Shown: in pieces, positions 43,415 to 52,071 of the stretch
Layout of the letters: each line of letters starts with the position of its first letter
Position numbering within the stretch: position 1 is the first letter of the stretch
Assembly: GCF_000733755.1 (NCBI RefSeq)
Contig: NZ_JPOF01000001.1
Coordinates: 502,605-566,604 of the forward strand
DNA from: Lachnoclostridium phytofermentans
GTDB taxonomy: Bacteria > Bacillota > Clostridia > Lachnospirales > Lachnospiraceae
DNA: 64,000 nucleotides
Reading direction: 5' to 3'
Made by a program: the position numbers and the translations under genes
Notes under the pieces: model-generated
Databases searched by the model: none
What the model was told of the DNA's origin: nothing
Seen by the model: the letters and a program-made list of their open reading frames with translations, nothing else

Positions 43415-44209
43415 ATGGATAAGCAACAGACAATACAGGTAAATGAGTTATCCTGGCAACCACAAAAAGAAGAGGAGGCAATTTTAAAAGAGATATGTGC
43501 AACCTTTTTACAGGGAGGTTTTTACGGTATTCTGGGGCCTAATGGATCTGGAAAAACTTCATTTATTCGTCATATCTTAAGATTGCTACCAAGTGAATCA
43601 GGGAGTATATTCCTTGAAAATAAGGAACTTACAAGCTATAAACGAAAGGACATAGCAAAAAAGATGTCCTTAGTCCCACAAAATACCAATATCGAAACAA
43701 GATTTACTGCCTATGAAATCGTAATGATGGGGCGAACACCTTATCAAAAAAGGTTTCAAGCAGTCAGCAATAAGGATAGAGATATTGTAAGTGAAGCGAT
43801 GAAGATGACGAACTGCTATAACTTGCGGGAAGCTATATTTTCCAGATTAAGTGGTGGAGAAAAGCAAAGGGTTATTATAGCAAGAGCAATTGCTCAACAG
43901 ACACCATGGCTATTTTTAGACGAGCCGATAGCTCATCTGGATGTTCGGTATCAGATGGAATTGATGAAATATTTAAAGAAGTTAAATGACTCAAAGAATA
44001 CATCGATTATCACAGTTCTTCATGACATTAACTTAGCTTCTAGATATTGCAAACAGATTGTTTTGATGAAGAATGGAAGGATCGTTGCAGCTGGAACGAC
44101 GAAAGAAGTATTAACGATTGAAAATTTAAATCAAGTGTTCGAAATACCTTTTTGTGCAATTGAAAATGAAACATTTGGTGGTAGTTATTTCGTTCCCATT
44201 ACTTCTTAG
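43415..44209 (+). CDS. Corrinoid ABC transporter ATP-binding protein
   Basis: A 264-residue ATPase powering the transporter. Walker A GPNGSGKTS, Q-loop LVPQNTNIE, signature LSGGEKQRV, Walker B WLFLDEPIAHLD and the H-loop in VLHDINLASR are all intact. I start at 43415, 1 bp after the permease stop, with AAGGATG upstream; a longer in-frame reading from 43358 would run inside the permease gene. Last gene of the operon. Confidence 0.95.
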   Translation: MDKQQTIQVNELSWQPQKEEEAILKEICATFLQGGFYGILGPNGSGKTSFIRHILRLLPSESGSIFLENKELTSYKRKDIAKKMSLVPQNTNIETRFTAYEIVMMGRTPYQKRFQAVSNKDRDIVSEAMKMTNCYNLREAIFSRLSGGEKQRVIIARAIAQQTPWLFLDEPIAHLDVRYQMELMKYLKKLNDSKNTSIITVLHDINLASRYCKQIVLMKNGRIVAAGTTKEVLTIENLNQVFEIPFCAIENETFGGSYFVPITS

Positions 44210-44270
44210 GAAGGGCGAACGTGTTCTTAGTAATTATCAGAAGATTAAATCAATAGTTATAGTTTTTTTT

Positions 44271-44299
44271 TATGGAATACTATATATTAGTATTCCATA
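44271..44299. repeat. Perfect AT-rich palindrome
   Basis: TATGGAATACT and AGTATTCCATA flank a 7-nt centre, preceded by nine T. Possibly a terminator for the minus strand or an operator; unassigned. Confidence 0.4.
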
Positions 44300-44325
44300 A
44301 ATCTATTAAAACATAATAATTAAAA

Positions 44326-44366
44326 GAATCCTCTGAAGAGTGAGTAACTTTACAGAGGATTCTTTT
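44326..44366. terminator. Terminator between convergent ABC and GGDEF genes
   Basis: GAATCCTCTG (44326-44335) pairs with CAGAGGATTC (44353-44362), then TTTT. Confidence 0.75.
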
Positions 44367-44379
44367 CTTGATTCTACAT

Positions 44380-46335
44380 CTATTCTTGATTTAATTTCTT
44401 TTCTTTTTTCTTCTTTTTCTTTTTACGTTTATTGGATTTATCGCTATGTTTTATCTTAAACATGTCATTATCTGCAAGTTGTATTGCCTGATCAATACCA
44501 AAATCTTTCGTTACCTGTCCAAACCAAGTACCAAGACTTAAAGATACAGTATAGGGCTTATTTGATGTTTGATTATAGTGATCTAGATAGTTCTTTATTT
44601 GATGGGATGCCATAGATATGTTATTGTCTTCATGGTCTCCTAATGCTAATAAAATAAATTCATCACCACCAAAACGAAAACATTTACTAAATGGTATTCC
44701 AGAGGATAGCAATGCCTTAGCACAGACCTTAATCGCATTATCACCTTCGAGGTGCCCATAAGTATCATTTATTTTTTTTAAGTCATCTAAATCGCCAAGT
44801 ATTACGAGGAGTTTTTTACGTTGAACAATTGCTTGTTCTATGAATTCTTGGCTGTAGATACAAAAACCATTTCGATTATAAAGTTTGGTAAGGTTATCTA
44901 CTTCTGCTAAATTTCCTAATTGCTTGTTTGTCCATTTTAAATTATTTTTTACTCTTAAGTTTTCTAACGCAGTATTGATATTGCGAATCCAATCTCGAAA
45001 ACATCGATCGTAAGTAGCAACGCGATTATGATATCCTAAGGTAGCATAGCCAAAACAGCGGTCATAAAAATGAAGTGGTACAAAGTAATAGAGGCATGGA
45101 TTCTCTCTTTTTTCCCATAGAGCTGGAAGCATGATAGAAGTAGAAAAAGTCTTATCATGATGACAGAAGGCCTCCTGATCCTTTTCTAAATATAATTTCA
45201 TAGTTTCTGTATAACCATCAATTAAGTAAGGTTGGGCGTTATTTTGATTAAATGAAACGCTATCCCAATTCTCACATAAGGAGATATAAAACGAGTCAAA
45301 GTTCCCTATTTGGAATACATACCAACTAACCTTTGAAAGACAATCCATCAAATCTTCGGAAGAAATTAATTCTTCCATCATATAGTTATAATTGCTATAA
45401 AAATCTGTGAGGTGGTCATAATCACTGACTTTTAAATCCGCAGTTTCTAAGACTTTTTTCGATGGATGGCATCCACAACTATCTCCCAATAGTAATTTGG
45501 CAGTATCTTCTGTCTCTGTAGGTAGGTCTAAACCCTCCATTCGATTTATTAGTGTTAACATAGCTTTGATACCAAGCTGTTCATTTTTTAATTCAGTAGA
45601 AGTAATGGTTGGATTATGAAGAATACCTTCTAGAATGGAATCATATCCTGTAACCGCGATGTCATTCGGTACTTTTATACCATGTTTTTGTAATTCACTG
45701 CATACGTTAATGGCCATGGTATCAGAGGCACAAACAATTACATCTGGTCTTGCATGATTACTATGTAGGATGGTATCGACAACTGATTCCCCCATCTTAT
45801 ACCAGAAGTCACCATAAAAGATATAATCATTGACGATTGGTATCTTGTATTTTTCTAAGGCCTTAAGACATCCACGTAATCGGCGCATGGCGTGTTGATG
45901 TTCCTTAGGACCAGTCATGATGGCAAAGTTTCGATAGCCATGTGTGTTAATAAGATGAGACACCAATAATTCCATCGAAGCTTCATCTGGATAACAAACA
46001 CTTTCAAAATCAGAAAGTTCCCAATCGATGGATAAGACGGGACCTGTGAAATGTTCCTTGATTTTTTGTTCCAGCTTCGATACGAGACCGGGGTTTCTTA
46101 GAGTGTCTGGAATAATGAGGATTCCATCCAACAAATGATATTGAATCATATTAAAAATATTAATTTCACCTGTTTGATAAACCTCTTTCGCATATTCCTT
46201 TGTAAAGGTAGAAAAAACTACAACATCGTATTGATATTTTAAAGCAACAGTCTCAATACCAGTGAGCAACTGTTGTTGATAGATATATTCAACTTGTGAT
46301 GTTAATATCCCGATCATTTTACGCTGCTTTGGCAT
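44380..46335 (-). CDS. LacI-like periplasmic-binding-fold sensor fused to GGDEF domain
   Basis: A 651-residue soluble protein with no signal peptide, membrane helix or DNA-binding motif. Residues about 7-280 are a LacI/GalR-type sugar-binding domain (MIGILTSQVEYIYQQQLLTG; ASMELLVSHLINTHGYRNFA; ELQKHGIKVPNDIAVTGYDS). A middle region of about 200 residues, unassigned, ends in a coiled stretch. The GGDEF domain (about 480-635) has VDNLTKLYNRNGF, LGDLDDLKKINDTYGH and an intact GGDEF. No RxxD inhibitory site precedes it. The tail is lysine-rich (KKKKKKKEKKLNQE). It should make cyclic di-GMP in response to a cytosolic ligand, perhaps a sugar. The start at 46335 has GAGGAGG 6 nt upstream; the ATG at 46389 does not. 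Confidence 0.88.
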   Translation of the reverse strand: MPKQRKMIGILTSQVEYIYQQQLLTGIETVALKYQYDVVVFSTFTKEYAKEVYQTGEINIFNMIQYHLLDGILIIPDTLRNPGLVSKLEQKIKEHFTGPVLSIDWELSDFESVCYPDEASMELLVSHLINTHGYRNFAIMTGPKEHQHAMRRLRGCLKALEKYKIPIVNDYIFYGDFWYKMGESVVDTILHSNHARPDVIVCASDTMAINVCSELQKHGIKVPNDIAVTGYDSILEGILHNPTITSTELKNEQLGIKAMLTLINRMEGLDLPTETEDTAKLLLGDSCGCHPSKKVLETADLKVSDYDHLTDFYSNYNYMMEELISSEDLMDCLSKVSWYVFQIGNFDSFYISLCENWDSVSFNQNNAQPYLIDGYTETMKLYLEKDQEAFCHHDKTFSTSIMLPALWEKRENPCLYYFVPLHFYDRCFGYATLGYHNRVATYDRCFRDWIRNINTALENLRVKNNLKWTNKQLGNLAEVDNLTKLYNRNGFCIYSQEFIEQAIVQRKKLLVILGDLDDLKKINDTYGHLEGDNAIKVCAKALLSSGIPFSKCFRFGGDEFILLALGDHEDNNISMASHQIKNYLDHYNQTSNKPYTVSLSLGTWFGQVTKDFGIDQAIQLADNDMFKIKHSDKSNKRKKKKKKKEKKLNQE

Positions 46336-46611
46336 GAGTGACCTCCTCTTACTATAAACTAGTAAATATGTACCATAACTATAAAACATATTATACTACT
46401 TTACAGAAAAATTTGGAAGTTAATCCGTACTATGAAATTTAACAAAATATGTTGTAATATTCGCTTTCTATATCATGATAATTTTTTATAGAGCAAACAT
46501 CAAATTTATGATAAAATGAAAAAATAAAAATAGTAAAATATGGAACTATCGGATACAAGAATCGTCTAATGCATAGAACCGAAGAATCGGATAGTGTAAT
46601 AGGAGGGAAAC

Positions 46612-48858
46612 ATGAAAAGAAAGAGTATTATCGCACTTATGTTAGCAAGTGGCATCATTATTACCAGTATTCCAGTCCCTGTGTATGCGATGTCTACCGT
46701 AGTAGCGGAAGCAGTTACAAAAGATAGTTCACAGAATATTGCATCAGAAGATACAGAGCTGCAAACGAAGCTTTCAAAGATTATTACAGAAATAAAGAAA
46801 AAGGTTAAAATTCCATCTGACTGCACAAAATTTGATTCTAATTCTTATGCGGAGGATTATGGAAGAGGAAGACAGTGGAACCTAAATTGGTATAGTGAGA
46901 AAGGTTCCCATTATTTTAATGTGGTTTGTGATGATAATGCGAATATTACTTATATTTATGATAGAAATTATGATAAATATGAGAAGCAAGAACCAATTAA
47001 ATATCTTATCAAAGAGCTACGACCTGTTGCAGATACTTACATTAAAAAGGTAGCACCAGAAGCTTGGGGGCATATAACATTCCAATCAGCGTATTATGTA
47101 GGATATTATAATAACTGTTATCAGTTTGAGTATGTACGAACAGAAAATGGTATTATGATGCCTGATAATACAATTACAGTACAAGTTAATGCAGCAGATA
47201 AAGAAGTTAAGGAATATAATGCAAACTGGCTATTTCAACTTACCGTACCTGCAAAAGATATAAAGATATCAAAAGAGGAAGCTACAGAAAAGTTAAAGAA
47301 ACAAGTTTCTATGGAACTTAAGTATCTAACGAAGTGGAGTGAAGATGGTAACACTAGAAGTGCTTACCTAGTATATGCACCAAGTAATAATTACGTAGCA
47401 GTAGATGCAAAAACTGGGGAAGTATACACATCGAGAGAGCAGTGGATAGAAACTTCTAAACAAGAAGAAAATGCAATGCAAGATACTGCTGCAAATGAGA
47501 AAAGTACAGGTGCAACTTCTTTTACAGAAGAAGAATTAGCACAAATTAAGGAATTAGGAAGTTTAATAACGAAGGAACAAGCGATCGAGAAAGTTGTAAA
47601 GAATAAAAATCTACTGATTGATGCTAATGTAAAGGCGATAACAGCATCTCTTTCTGGGTATCGTATGTATGGTAAAGAAAAGGAAAAGCAATACGTCTGG
47701 AGTATTTCACTAACAGACCCTAGAGTTCCAGATGATAGTAAAAATGATTATTATAGAACAAATGCGTATGCAACGGTTGATGCAAAAACAGGGGAGATTT
47801 TATCCTTCCATTCCAGCGTAAAAAATGCAGATCAGATGACTCCAGAAGAGCTAGAGAAAGCGAAAACGAAGCTATCCAGAGAAAAATGTGCAGAGATCTT
47901 TGAAACATTTGCAAAATCTCAGAACGATAAACAATTTACGAATACAAAGCAAGCTTCAGTAATTCCAGATTACATCTATGACTATGTAAAAGAAATTCCT
48001 GTTTATGGAGGATATGCATTTGGATATCAAAGAGTAAATGAAGGAATTCCTTATGCAGACAATTATTTTTCTGGCAGTGTTGATTCTATTAGTGGTAAAG
48101 TATTCGATTATCGTAAGTACTGGGATACTACTGTCAAATTCGAGTCACCAAAGAATGCAATGACACCAGAGCAGGCATTTAACGCATATATCAAATTAGA
48201 GGGATATGAGCTTGTTTATGAGATTAATACAGTTCATAAACTGGTAAAGGATGGAGATACCAATAGCATTGTCGAAAGTTCATACTCTATTGATTATCAA
48301 CCAAGATTAGTATATCGTACCAATATTAACCCTGATACCATATCACCATTTACGGGTAAGCAATTAGATTGGTCTGGAGAAGTTTATGTTCCTAAGGCAA
48401 AGATAATGGATGATTATACTGATATTAAAGGTACTACTTATGAGCGCAGCATCTTATTATTACGTGATTTAGGGGCAGGAACTGGCGAACTTAAATTCCG
48501 ACCAAATGATGTGATTACCGGGAAAGAGTTACAGAGTCTAGCTGAAAAGCTATTTTATGAAGCGACGAGAGATGAGATTAAAATAAAGAGTAATAGTGGA
48601 ATAACCAAACAACAGCTGGCAAAGTATAGTGTGCAAATTTTAGGATATGAGAAATTTGCGACGATTGGAGATATCTTCCGTTGTGGTTATACTGACGATG
48701 CAAAGATAGGAAAGGATTATTACAATTATGTTGCAATAGCAAAAGCACTTCAGATATTCGGAAGTGGTAAAGAAAAAGCATTTGAACCAACAGCTAAAAT
48801 AACAAGAGGTGAGGCGGCAGACATCCTTATCAAAGTTCTGAACTGCAGTACACGTTAA
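46612..48858 (+). CDS. Secreted YcdB/YcdC-type protein with SLH-like C-terminus
   Basis: A 748-residue exported protein. The signal peptide MKRKSIIALMLASGIIITS ends at an AYA/M site near residue 26. The body contains two YcdB/YcdC (PepSY-like) repeats, each with a beta-rich segment and a turn such as VDAKTGEVYTSREQW and VDAKTGEILSFHSSV. The C-terminus has two SLH-like stretches (about 605-660 and 690-748; FRPNDVITGKELQSLAEKLF and FEPTAKITRGEAADILIKVL), which would hold it on the cell wall. PepSY-type domains often modulate extracellular peptidases; the target is unknown. GGAGGG lies 6 nt before the ATG. Monocistronic, with a promoter-like region before 46550. Confidence 0.83.
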   Translation: MKRKSIIALMLASGIIITSIPVPVYAMSTVVAEAVTKDSSQNIASEDTELQTKLSKIITEIKKKVKIPSDCTKFDSNSYAEDYGRGRQWNLNWYSEKGSHYFNVVCDDNANITYIYDRNYDKYEKQEPIKYLIKELRPVADTYIKKVAPEAWGHITFQSAYYVGYYNNCYQFEYVRTENGIMMPDNTITVQVNAADKEVKEYNANWLFQLTVPAKDIKISKEEATEKLKKQVSMELKYLTKWSEDGNTRSAYLVYAPSNNYVAVDAKTGEVYTSREQWIETSKQEENAMQDTAANEKSTGATSFTEEELAQIKELGSLITKEQAIEKVVKNKNLLIDANVKAITASLSGYRMYGKEKEKQYVWSISLTDPRVPDDSKNDYYRTNAYATVDAKTGEILSFHSSVKNADQMTPEELEKAKTKLSREKCAEIFETFAKSQNDKQFTNTKQASVIPDYIYDYVKEIPVYGGYAFGYQRVNEGIPYADNYFSGSVDSISGKVFDYRKYWDTTVKFESPKNAMTPEQAFNAYIKLEGYELVYEINTVHKLVKDGDTNSIVESSYSIDYQPRLVYRTNINPDTISPFTGKQLDWSGEVYVPKAKIMDDYTDIKGTTYERSILLLRDLGAGTGELKFRPNDVITGKELQSLAEKLFYEATRDEIKIKSNSGITKQQLAKYSVQILGYEKFATIGDIFRCGYTDDAKIGKDYYNYVAIAKALQIFGSGKEKAFEPTAKITRGEAADILIKVLNCSTR

Positions 48859-48897
48859 GTAATATAAAAGAAATTTGTCGAAAATAATGGTAAAATA

Positions 48898-48926
48898 TTG
48901 ACAAAATAGATATATTTGGATAATAT
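48898..48926 (+). promoter_or_regulatory. Promoter of small lipoprotein gene
   Basis: A consensus TTGACA (48898-48903), a 17-bp spacer and TAATAT (48921-48926). Confidence 0.75.
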
Positions 48927-48978
48927 ATACTTACTTTGTGCAAAAGCAGAAAGAATAATAGGTTAGGGAGGACTAAGG

Positions 48979-49314
48979 ATGAAACTTAGAAAAAATGTTG
49001 TATTAGTACTATTAACATTAGTGCTTGCGCTTTCACTCATTGCATGCAGTAAGGGGAAGAATGGTCTTGTAGGTACTTGGTTTGGCGAAGAAGACGATTT
49101 AACTGTAGAGTATACATTTAATTCCGATGGAACAGGCAACGTGAAATTAATGGAGATGAGTCTTGATACATCTTATAAGACAGATGGCGACAAGTTAATC
49201 TTAACCATGAGTTTATTAGGAACAGAGCAGTCTCAAGAATACACTTATGAAGTGAGTGGGGATACTCTAAAATTAACTTATGAAGGATCTACTGCCGAAT
49301 TAAAGAGAAGATAG
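48979..49314 (+). CDS. Small lipocalin-like lipoprotein
   Basis: A 111-residue lipoprotein. Signal peptide and lipobox: LALSLIAC, Cys at residue 23. The mature part (LVGTWFGEEDDLTVEYTFNS; DGDKLILTMSL; SGDTLKLTY) alternates beta strands and tight turns, as in the lipocalin-like/DUF5640-type small lipoproteins common in Firmicutes. Function unknown. GGGAGG precedes the ATG. Own promoter and terminator. Confidence 0.82.
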   Translation: MKLRKNVVLVLLTLVLALSLIACSKGKNGLVGTWFGEEDDLTVEYTFNSDGTGNVKLMEMSLDTSYKTDGDKLILTMSLLGTEQSQEYTYEVSGDTLKLTYEGSTAELKRR

Positions 49315-49321
49315 AACGTAG

Positions 49322-49354
49322 GTAAGGGGAGTGTCATATGACACTCCCCTTTAC
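49322..49354. terminator. Perfect palindromic hairpin after lipoprotein gene
   Basis: AGGGGAGTGTCAT and its perfect complement ATGACACTCCCCT (49325-49350), followed by TT. A stable hairpin, though the U-tract is short. Confidence 0.75.
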
Positions 49355-49516
49355 AATGTGCGACCAGCATGATGCAATCGTAGCAGCTATTTTGTGTTAC
49401 GAACCGCATAGAATTTAGATACCATGAATAGATACTTGCATAACTATGGGGAGTTGACGTATAATAGAGGGAAGTTTAACACCTATATTGACCCTATAGA
49501 ATGAAAGCGAGAATAT

Positions 49517-50314
49517 ATGGAATTCAAGAGAATTGATGATGAAACGGTTCGTTGTATAATCAACGAAGACGATATGAAGGAATATAATATAGAAATCGAC
49601 GATTTTCTTAAAAATAGAGGCAAGATTCAAGAATTTCTACATAAAATCGTAGAGATGGCAGTGGATGAGGTCGGTTACAATCCTAAGAACGGATTGCTAG
49701 CGATGCAGGTGATGCCATTGCCAAGGAATCGTCTGGCAATAACTTTTTCTGAAAAAGGCTCCGAGGGTATGGAGGATATTCTACATCAGATTAACGATGC
49801 ATTGGGTGGTAATGGAGAATTTACTCCAGAAAGCATGATAAGTCGATATGAGGATTTATCGGATATTGAAAAAGCAGAAGCCTTTGATAAGTTTATTCGA
49901 AATCTTATACAGGATGTTGCAGATGAATATGAGGAACAGCAATACAATAAAAAGAAGGATGTAAATCAAGAGAAAGAAGGTAAAAATAAGAAAAATAAAC
50001 AAGGAGTAGAATCTGTAGTTCAGATTTATACCTTTGGGAAACTATATGATATTGAAAGATTTTCAGTAATCTTACCGGAATCCTGGACGGTTAAGAGCAC
50101 TCTTTATAAAGTTGAGAAGGACTCCTTGTATTACCTTGTATTGGAAAAGGGTAGATTATCAAAAGTCAATTTTCAATATGTATGTGATCGGGCGAATGAA
50201 TATGGAAAGTTTCATTCGGAAAATCAAGCCAGAGTAGCATACCTTAAGGAACATGCATCCTGTCTTATTAGTAAAAAAGCTATAAAAGTATTAAGAAATA
50301 TAGTAAATAACTAG
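49517..50314 (+). CDS. mecA: MecA-like ClpC adaptor protein
   Basis: A 265-residue adaptor. The N-terminal 80 residues match the MecA substrate-binding domain (MEFKRIDDETVRCIINEDDM; IDDFLKNRGKIQEFLHKIV). A charged linker (about 150-175, KKNKQG) leads to the C-terminal ClpC-binding domain (YTFGKLYDIERFSVILPESW; ARVAYLKEHASCLISKKAI). MecA proteins bring targets to the ClpC/ClpP protease. The ribosome binding site is weak (GAAAGCGAG). Length is slightly above B. subtilis MecA. Monocistronic. Confidence 0.88.
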   Translation: MEFKRIDDETVRCIINEDDMKEYNIEIDDFLKNRGKIQEFLHKIVEMAVDEVGYNPKNGLLAMQVMPLPRNRLAITFSEKGSEGMEDILHQINDALGGNGEFTPESMISRYEDLSDIEKAEAFDKFIRNLIQDVADEYEEQQYNKKKDVNQEKEGKNKKNKQGVESVVQIYTFGKLYDIERFSVILPESWTVKSTLYKVEKDSLYYLVLEKGRLSKVNFQYVCDRANEYGKFHSENQARVAYLKEHASCLISKKAIKVLRNIVNN

Positions 50315-50317
50315 TAT

Positions 50318-50373
50318 AAAGGGCTGTGATATTTCTAATGTTTGAACATTAGAAATATTGCGGCTCTATTTTA
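50318..50373 (+). terminator. mecA terminator
   Basis: AAAGGGCTGTGATATTTCTA and its complement form a long stem around TTTGAA, followed by ATTTT. Confidence 0.88.
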
Positions 50374-50441
50374 TATAATTAATGTAAATGTTTGGAAAAA
50401 AAGAGATATGCGCAAAGAAGTCAAATAATAATTGTTTTCTA

Positions 50442-50470
50442 TTGAAGAATTACTTTTAAATTGGTATAAT
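50442..50470 (+). promoter_or_regulatory. Promoter of condensation-fold gene
   Basis: TTGAAG (50442-50447), a 17-bp spacer and TATAAT (50465-50470). A leader of about 225 nt follows with no recognised riboswitch. Confidence 0.6.
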
Positions 50471-50703
50471 TTTCTACGTCATAATAACAAATTCTACAGA
50501 AAGAAGGTGTCCAAAAGAGAATAAGCGCTGTAATTCTTTTCATTATGAATATATTTTAGGGGTTAAAATAGATTTCTTCCTAGAAACATAGAAGATGTAA
50601 ATAGGAAGTAGATTACAATAATGGAGAAGCAAGGGGAATATCCTAAGCTACGGATTGGAGCGTTACATGAAAAAACATAAGAATTGTTTCATTGGAGGTA
50701 GTA

Positions 50704-52026
50704 ATGGGAATAAGATATGATTTAGTTTTTGAACGAGGATTTTTTCGAAATCCATCAGAAAATCTTGTTCTCAAAGGTACTATTGTCGGAACATTTGATA
50801 AAGAAAAATTTGAACGATCAGTTTTGCAACTAAAAATAGCACATCCAATTCTGCAATGTGTTGTGAAGCAAAGTATAGACGGAAAAGTCAGTTATGTCTA
50901 TCATAAAGGGGCAACCCTAAAAATTACCTACATAGAGAAAAAAAGCCAAAGTCAGTGGGTAGAATTGGTGAAACAGCAAGAACATGTGATTTTTGAATTT
51001 GAGAAGGAACCTACCGTTCATTTTTTTGTTCTATATCAAGAAAAAGAATTTGATTTTATCATGATTGGCCACCATATGTTAGGAGATGGCTTATCGTATT
51101 TATATTTATATCATGATCTTATCGAGTGCTATTGTAATGGTAAAAAAAATCTGGAAATAAAAGAATCGAAACCGATTCAATCCGTACAGAATTTACCAAA
51201 GGGTAGTCAACCATCTTTCCTTATCCGCTATATTATTAAGCAATTGAACCGTAAGTGGGCTAAGAATCGCAAAATTTTAACTCAAAGTGAATTTAAAGTA
51301 GTGCATCAGAAATATCAAGAGAAGCAAAACATTGATGTTGCTCTTTTTTATCTCAAAGGTAGTGAGTATCAAAAGCTTAGGCAAGCGGTAAAACAACATC
51401 AGATCACGATGAATACTGTAATCTTGGTTGCATTAATGAAAGCATTAAGAGAGTTGACGGAGTTTACGGAGGAAAAAGTAACTGTTGCAATTAATTTAAG
51501 AAACAGGCTTTTGTTTCATCCAGGAAGGTGTATCGGTAATTATGCAGCAGCTATTACTAAGATGCTAAGTTATGATCTGAAAAAAGATTTTTGGGAAAAT
51601 GCGAATCATCTAGGAGCGATGGTACAAAAAGAGATTCAAAACCCGAAAAAAGCCTTTCAATTGGTGCACTTATTTTGTTTACTAGATAGTAGCATATTTG
51701 ATGGGTTGTTTTACTCAAAGTATAGTGATTATACAAACGATTGGCTTAAAAAAGTATCCAAGCTACTTAATTTTAAGGACCATGAAGAAGGAATTGATCT
51801 CTCGAATCTAGGAGTTTTTGAAATAGATCTAAACACAGAGAAGTATCAGATAAAAGACATGGCTTATTTACCGCCAGCCGCTGCTGTCTATGATAAAACG
51901 ATAGGTGTTATTACTTACCAAGATGAGTTAGCAATCTGTATTTCACACAAAGTGAAGTATTTACCTAAAGAAAAAATGGAAGTGATTATAAATCGAACGA
52001 AAGAAATTTTGCGTGAACTTAATTAA
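50704..52026 (+). CDS. Condensation-fold acyltransferase (alcohol acetyltransferase/PapA-like)
   Basis: A stand-alone CoA-dependent-acyltransferase-superfamily protein of about 440 residues. The catalytic motif HHxxxDG reads GHHMLGDGLSYLYLYHDL, near residue 122. The second half has the structural TVAINLRNRLLF and LSNLGVFE-type segments of NRPS condensation domains and mycobacterial PapA enzymes. No carrier protein, adenylation or ketosynthase gene is nearby, so it more likely moves an acyl group between CoA and an alcohol, amine or lipid than acts in an assembly line. Start: GGAGG 5 nt before ATG 50704, preferred over the ATG at 50692. Substrate unknown. Confidence 0.82.
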   Translation: MGIRYDLVFERGFFRNPSENLVLKGTIVGTFDKEKFERSVLQLKIAHPILQCVVKQSIDGKVSYVYHKGATLKITYIEKKSQSQWVELVKQQEHVIFEFEKEPTVHFFVLYQEKEFDFIMIGHHMLGDGLSYLYLYHDLIECYCNGKKNLEIKESKPIQSVQNLPKGSQPSFLIRYIIKQLNRKWAKNRKILTQSEFKVVHQKYQEKQNIDVALFYLKGSEYQKLRQAVKQHQITMNTVILVALMKALRELTEFTEEKVTVAINLRNRLLFHPGRCIGNYAAAITKMLSYDLKKDFWENANHLGAMVQKEIQNPKKAFQLVHLFCLLDSSIFDGLFYSKYSDYTNDWLKKVSKLLNFKDHEEGIDLSNLGVFEIDLNTEKYQIKDMAYLPPAAAVYDKTIGVITYQDELAICISHKVKYLPKEKMEVIINRTKEILRELN

Positions 52027-52071
52027 AAGAAATGGTATCTAAATTATATTAGGATACACAGGAGGATGATT

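Noticed and set aside
42945..43502. 185-codon ORF antisense to the corrinoid permease
   Set aside because: Shadow of the conserved permease frame; no start signals.
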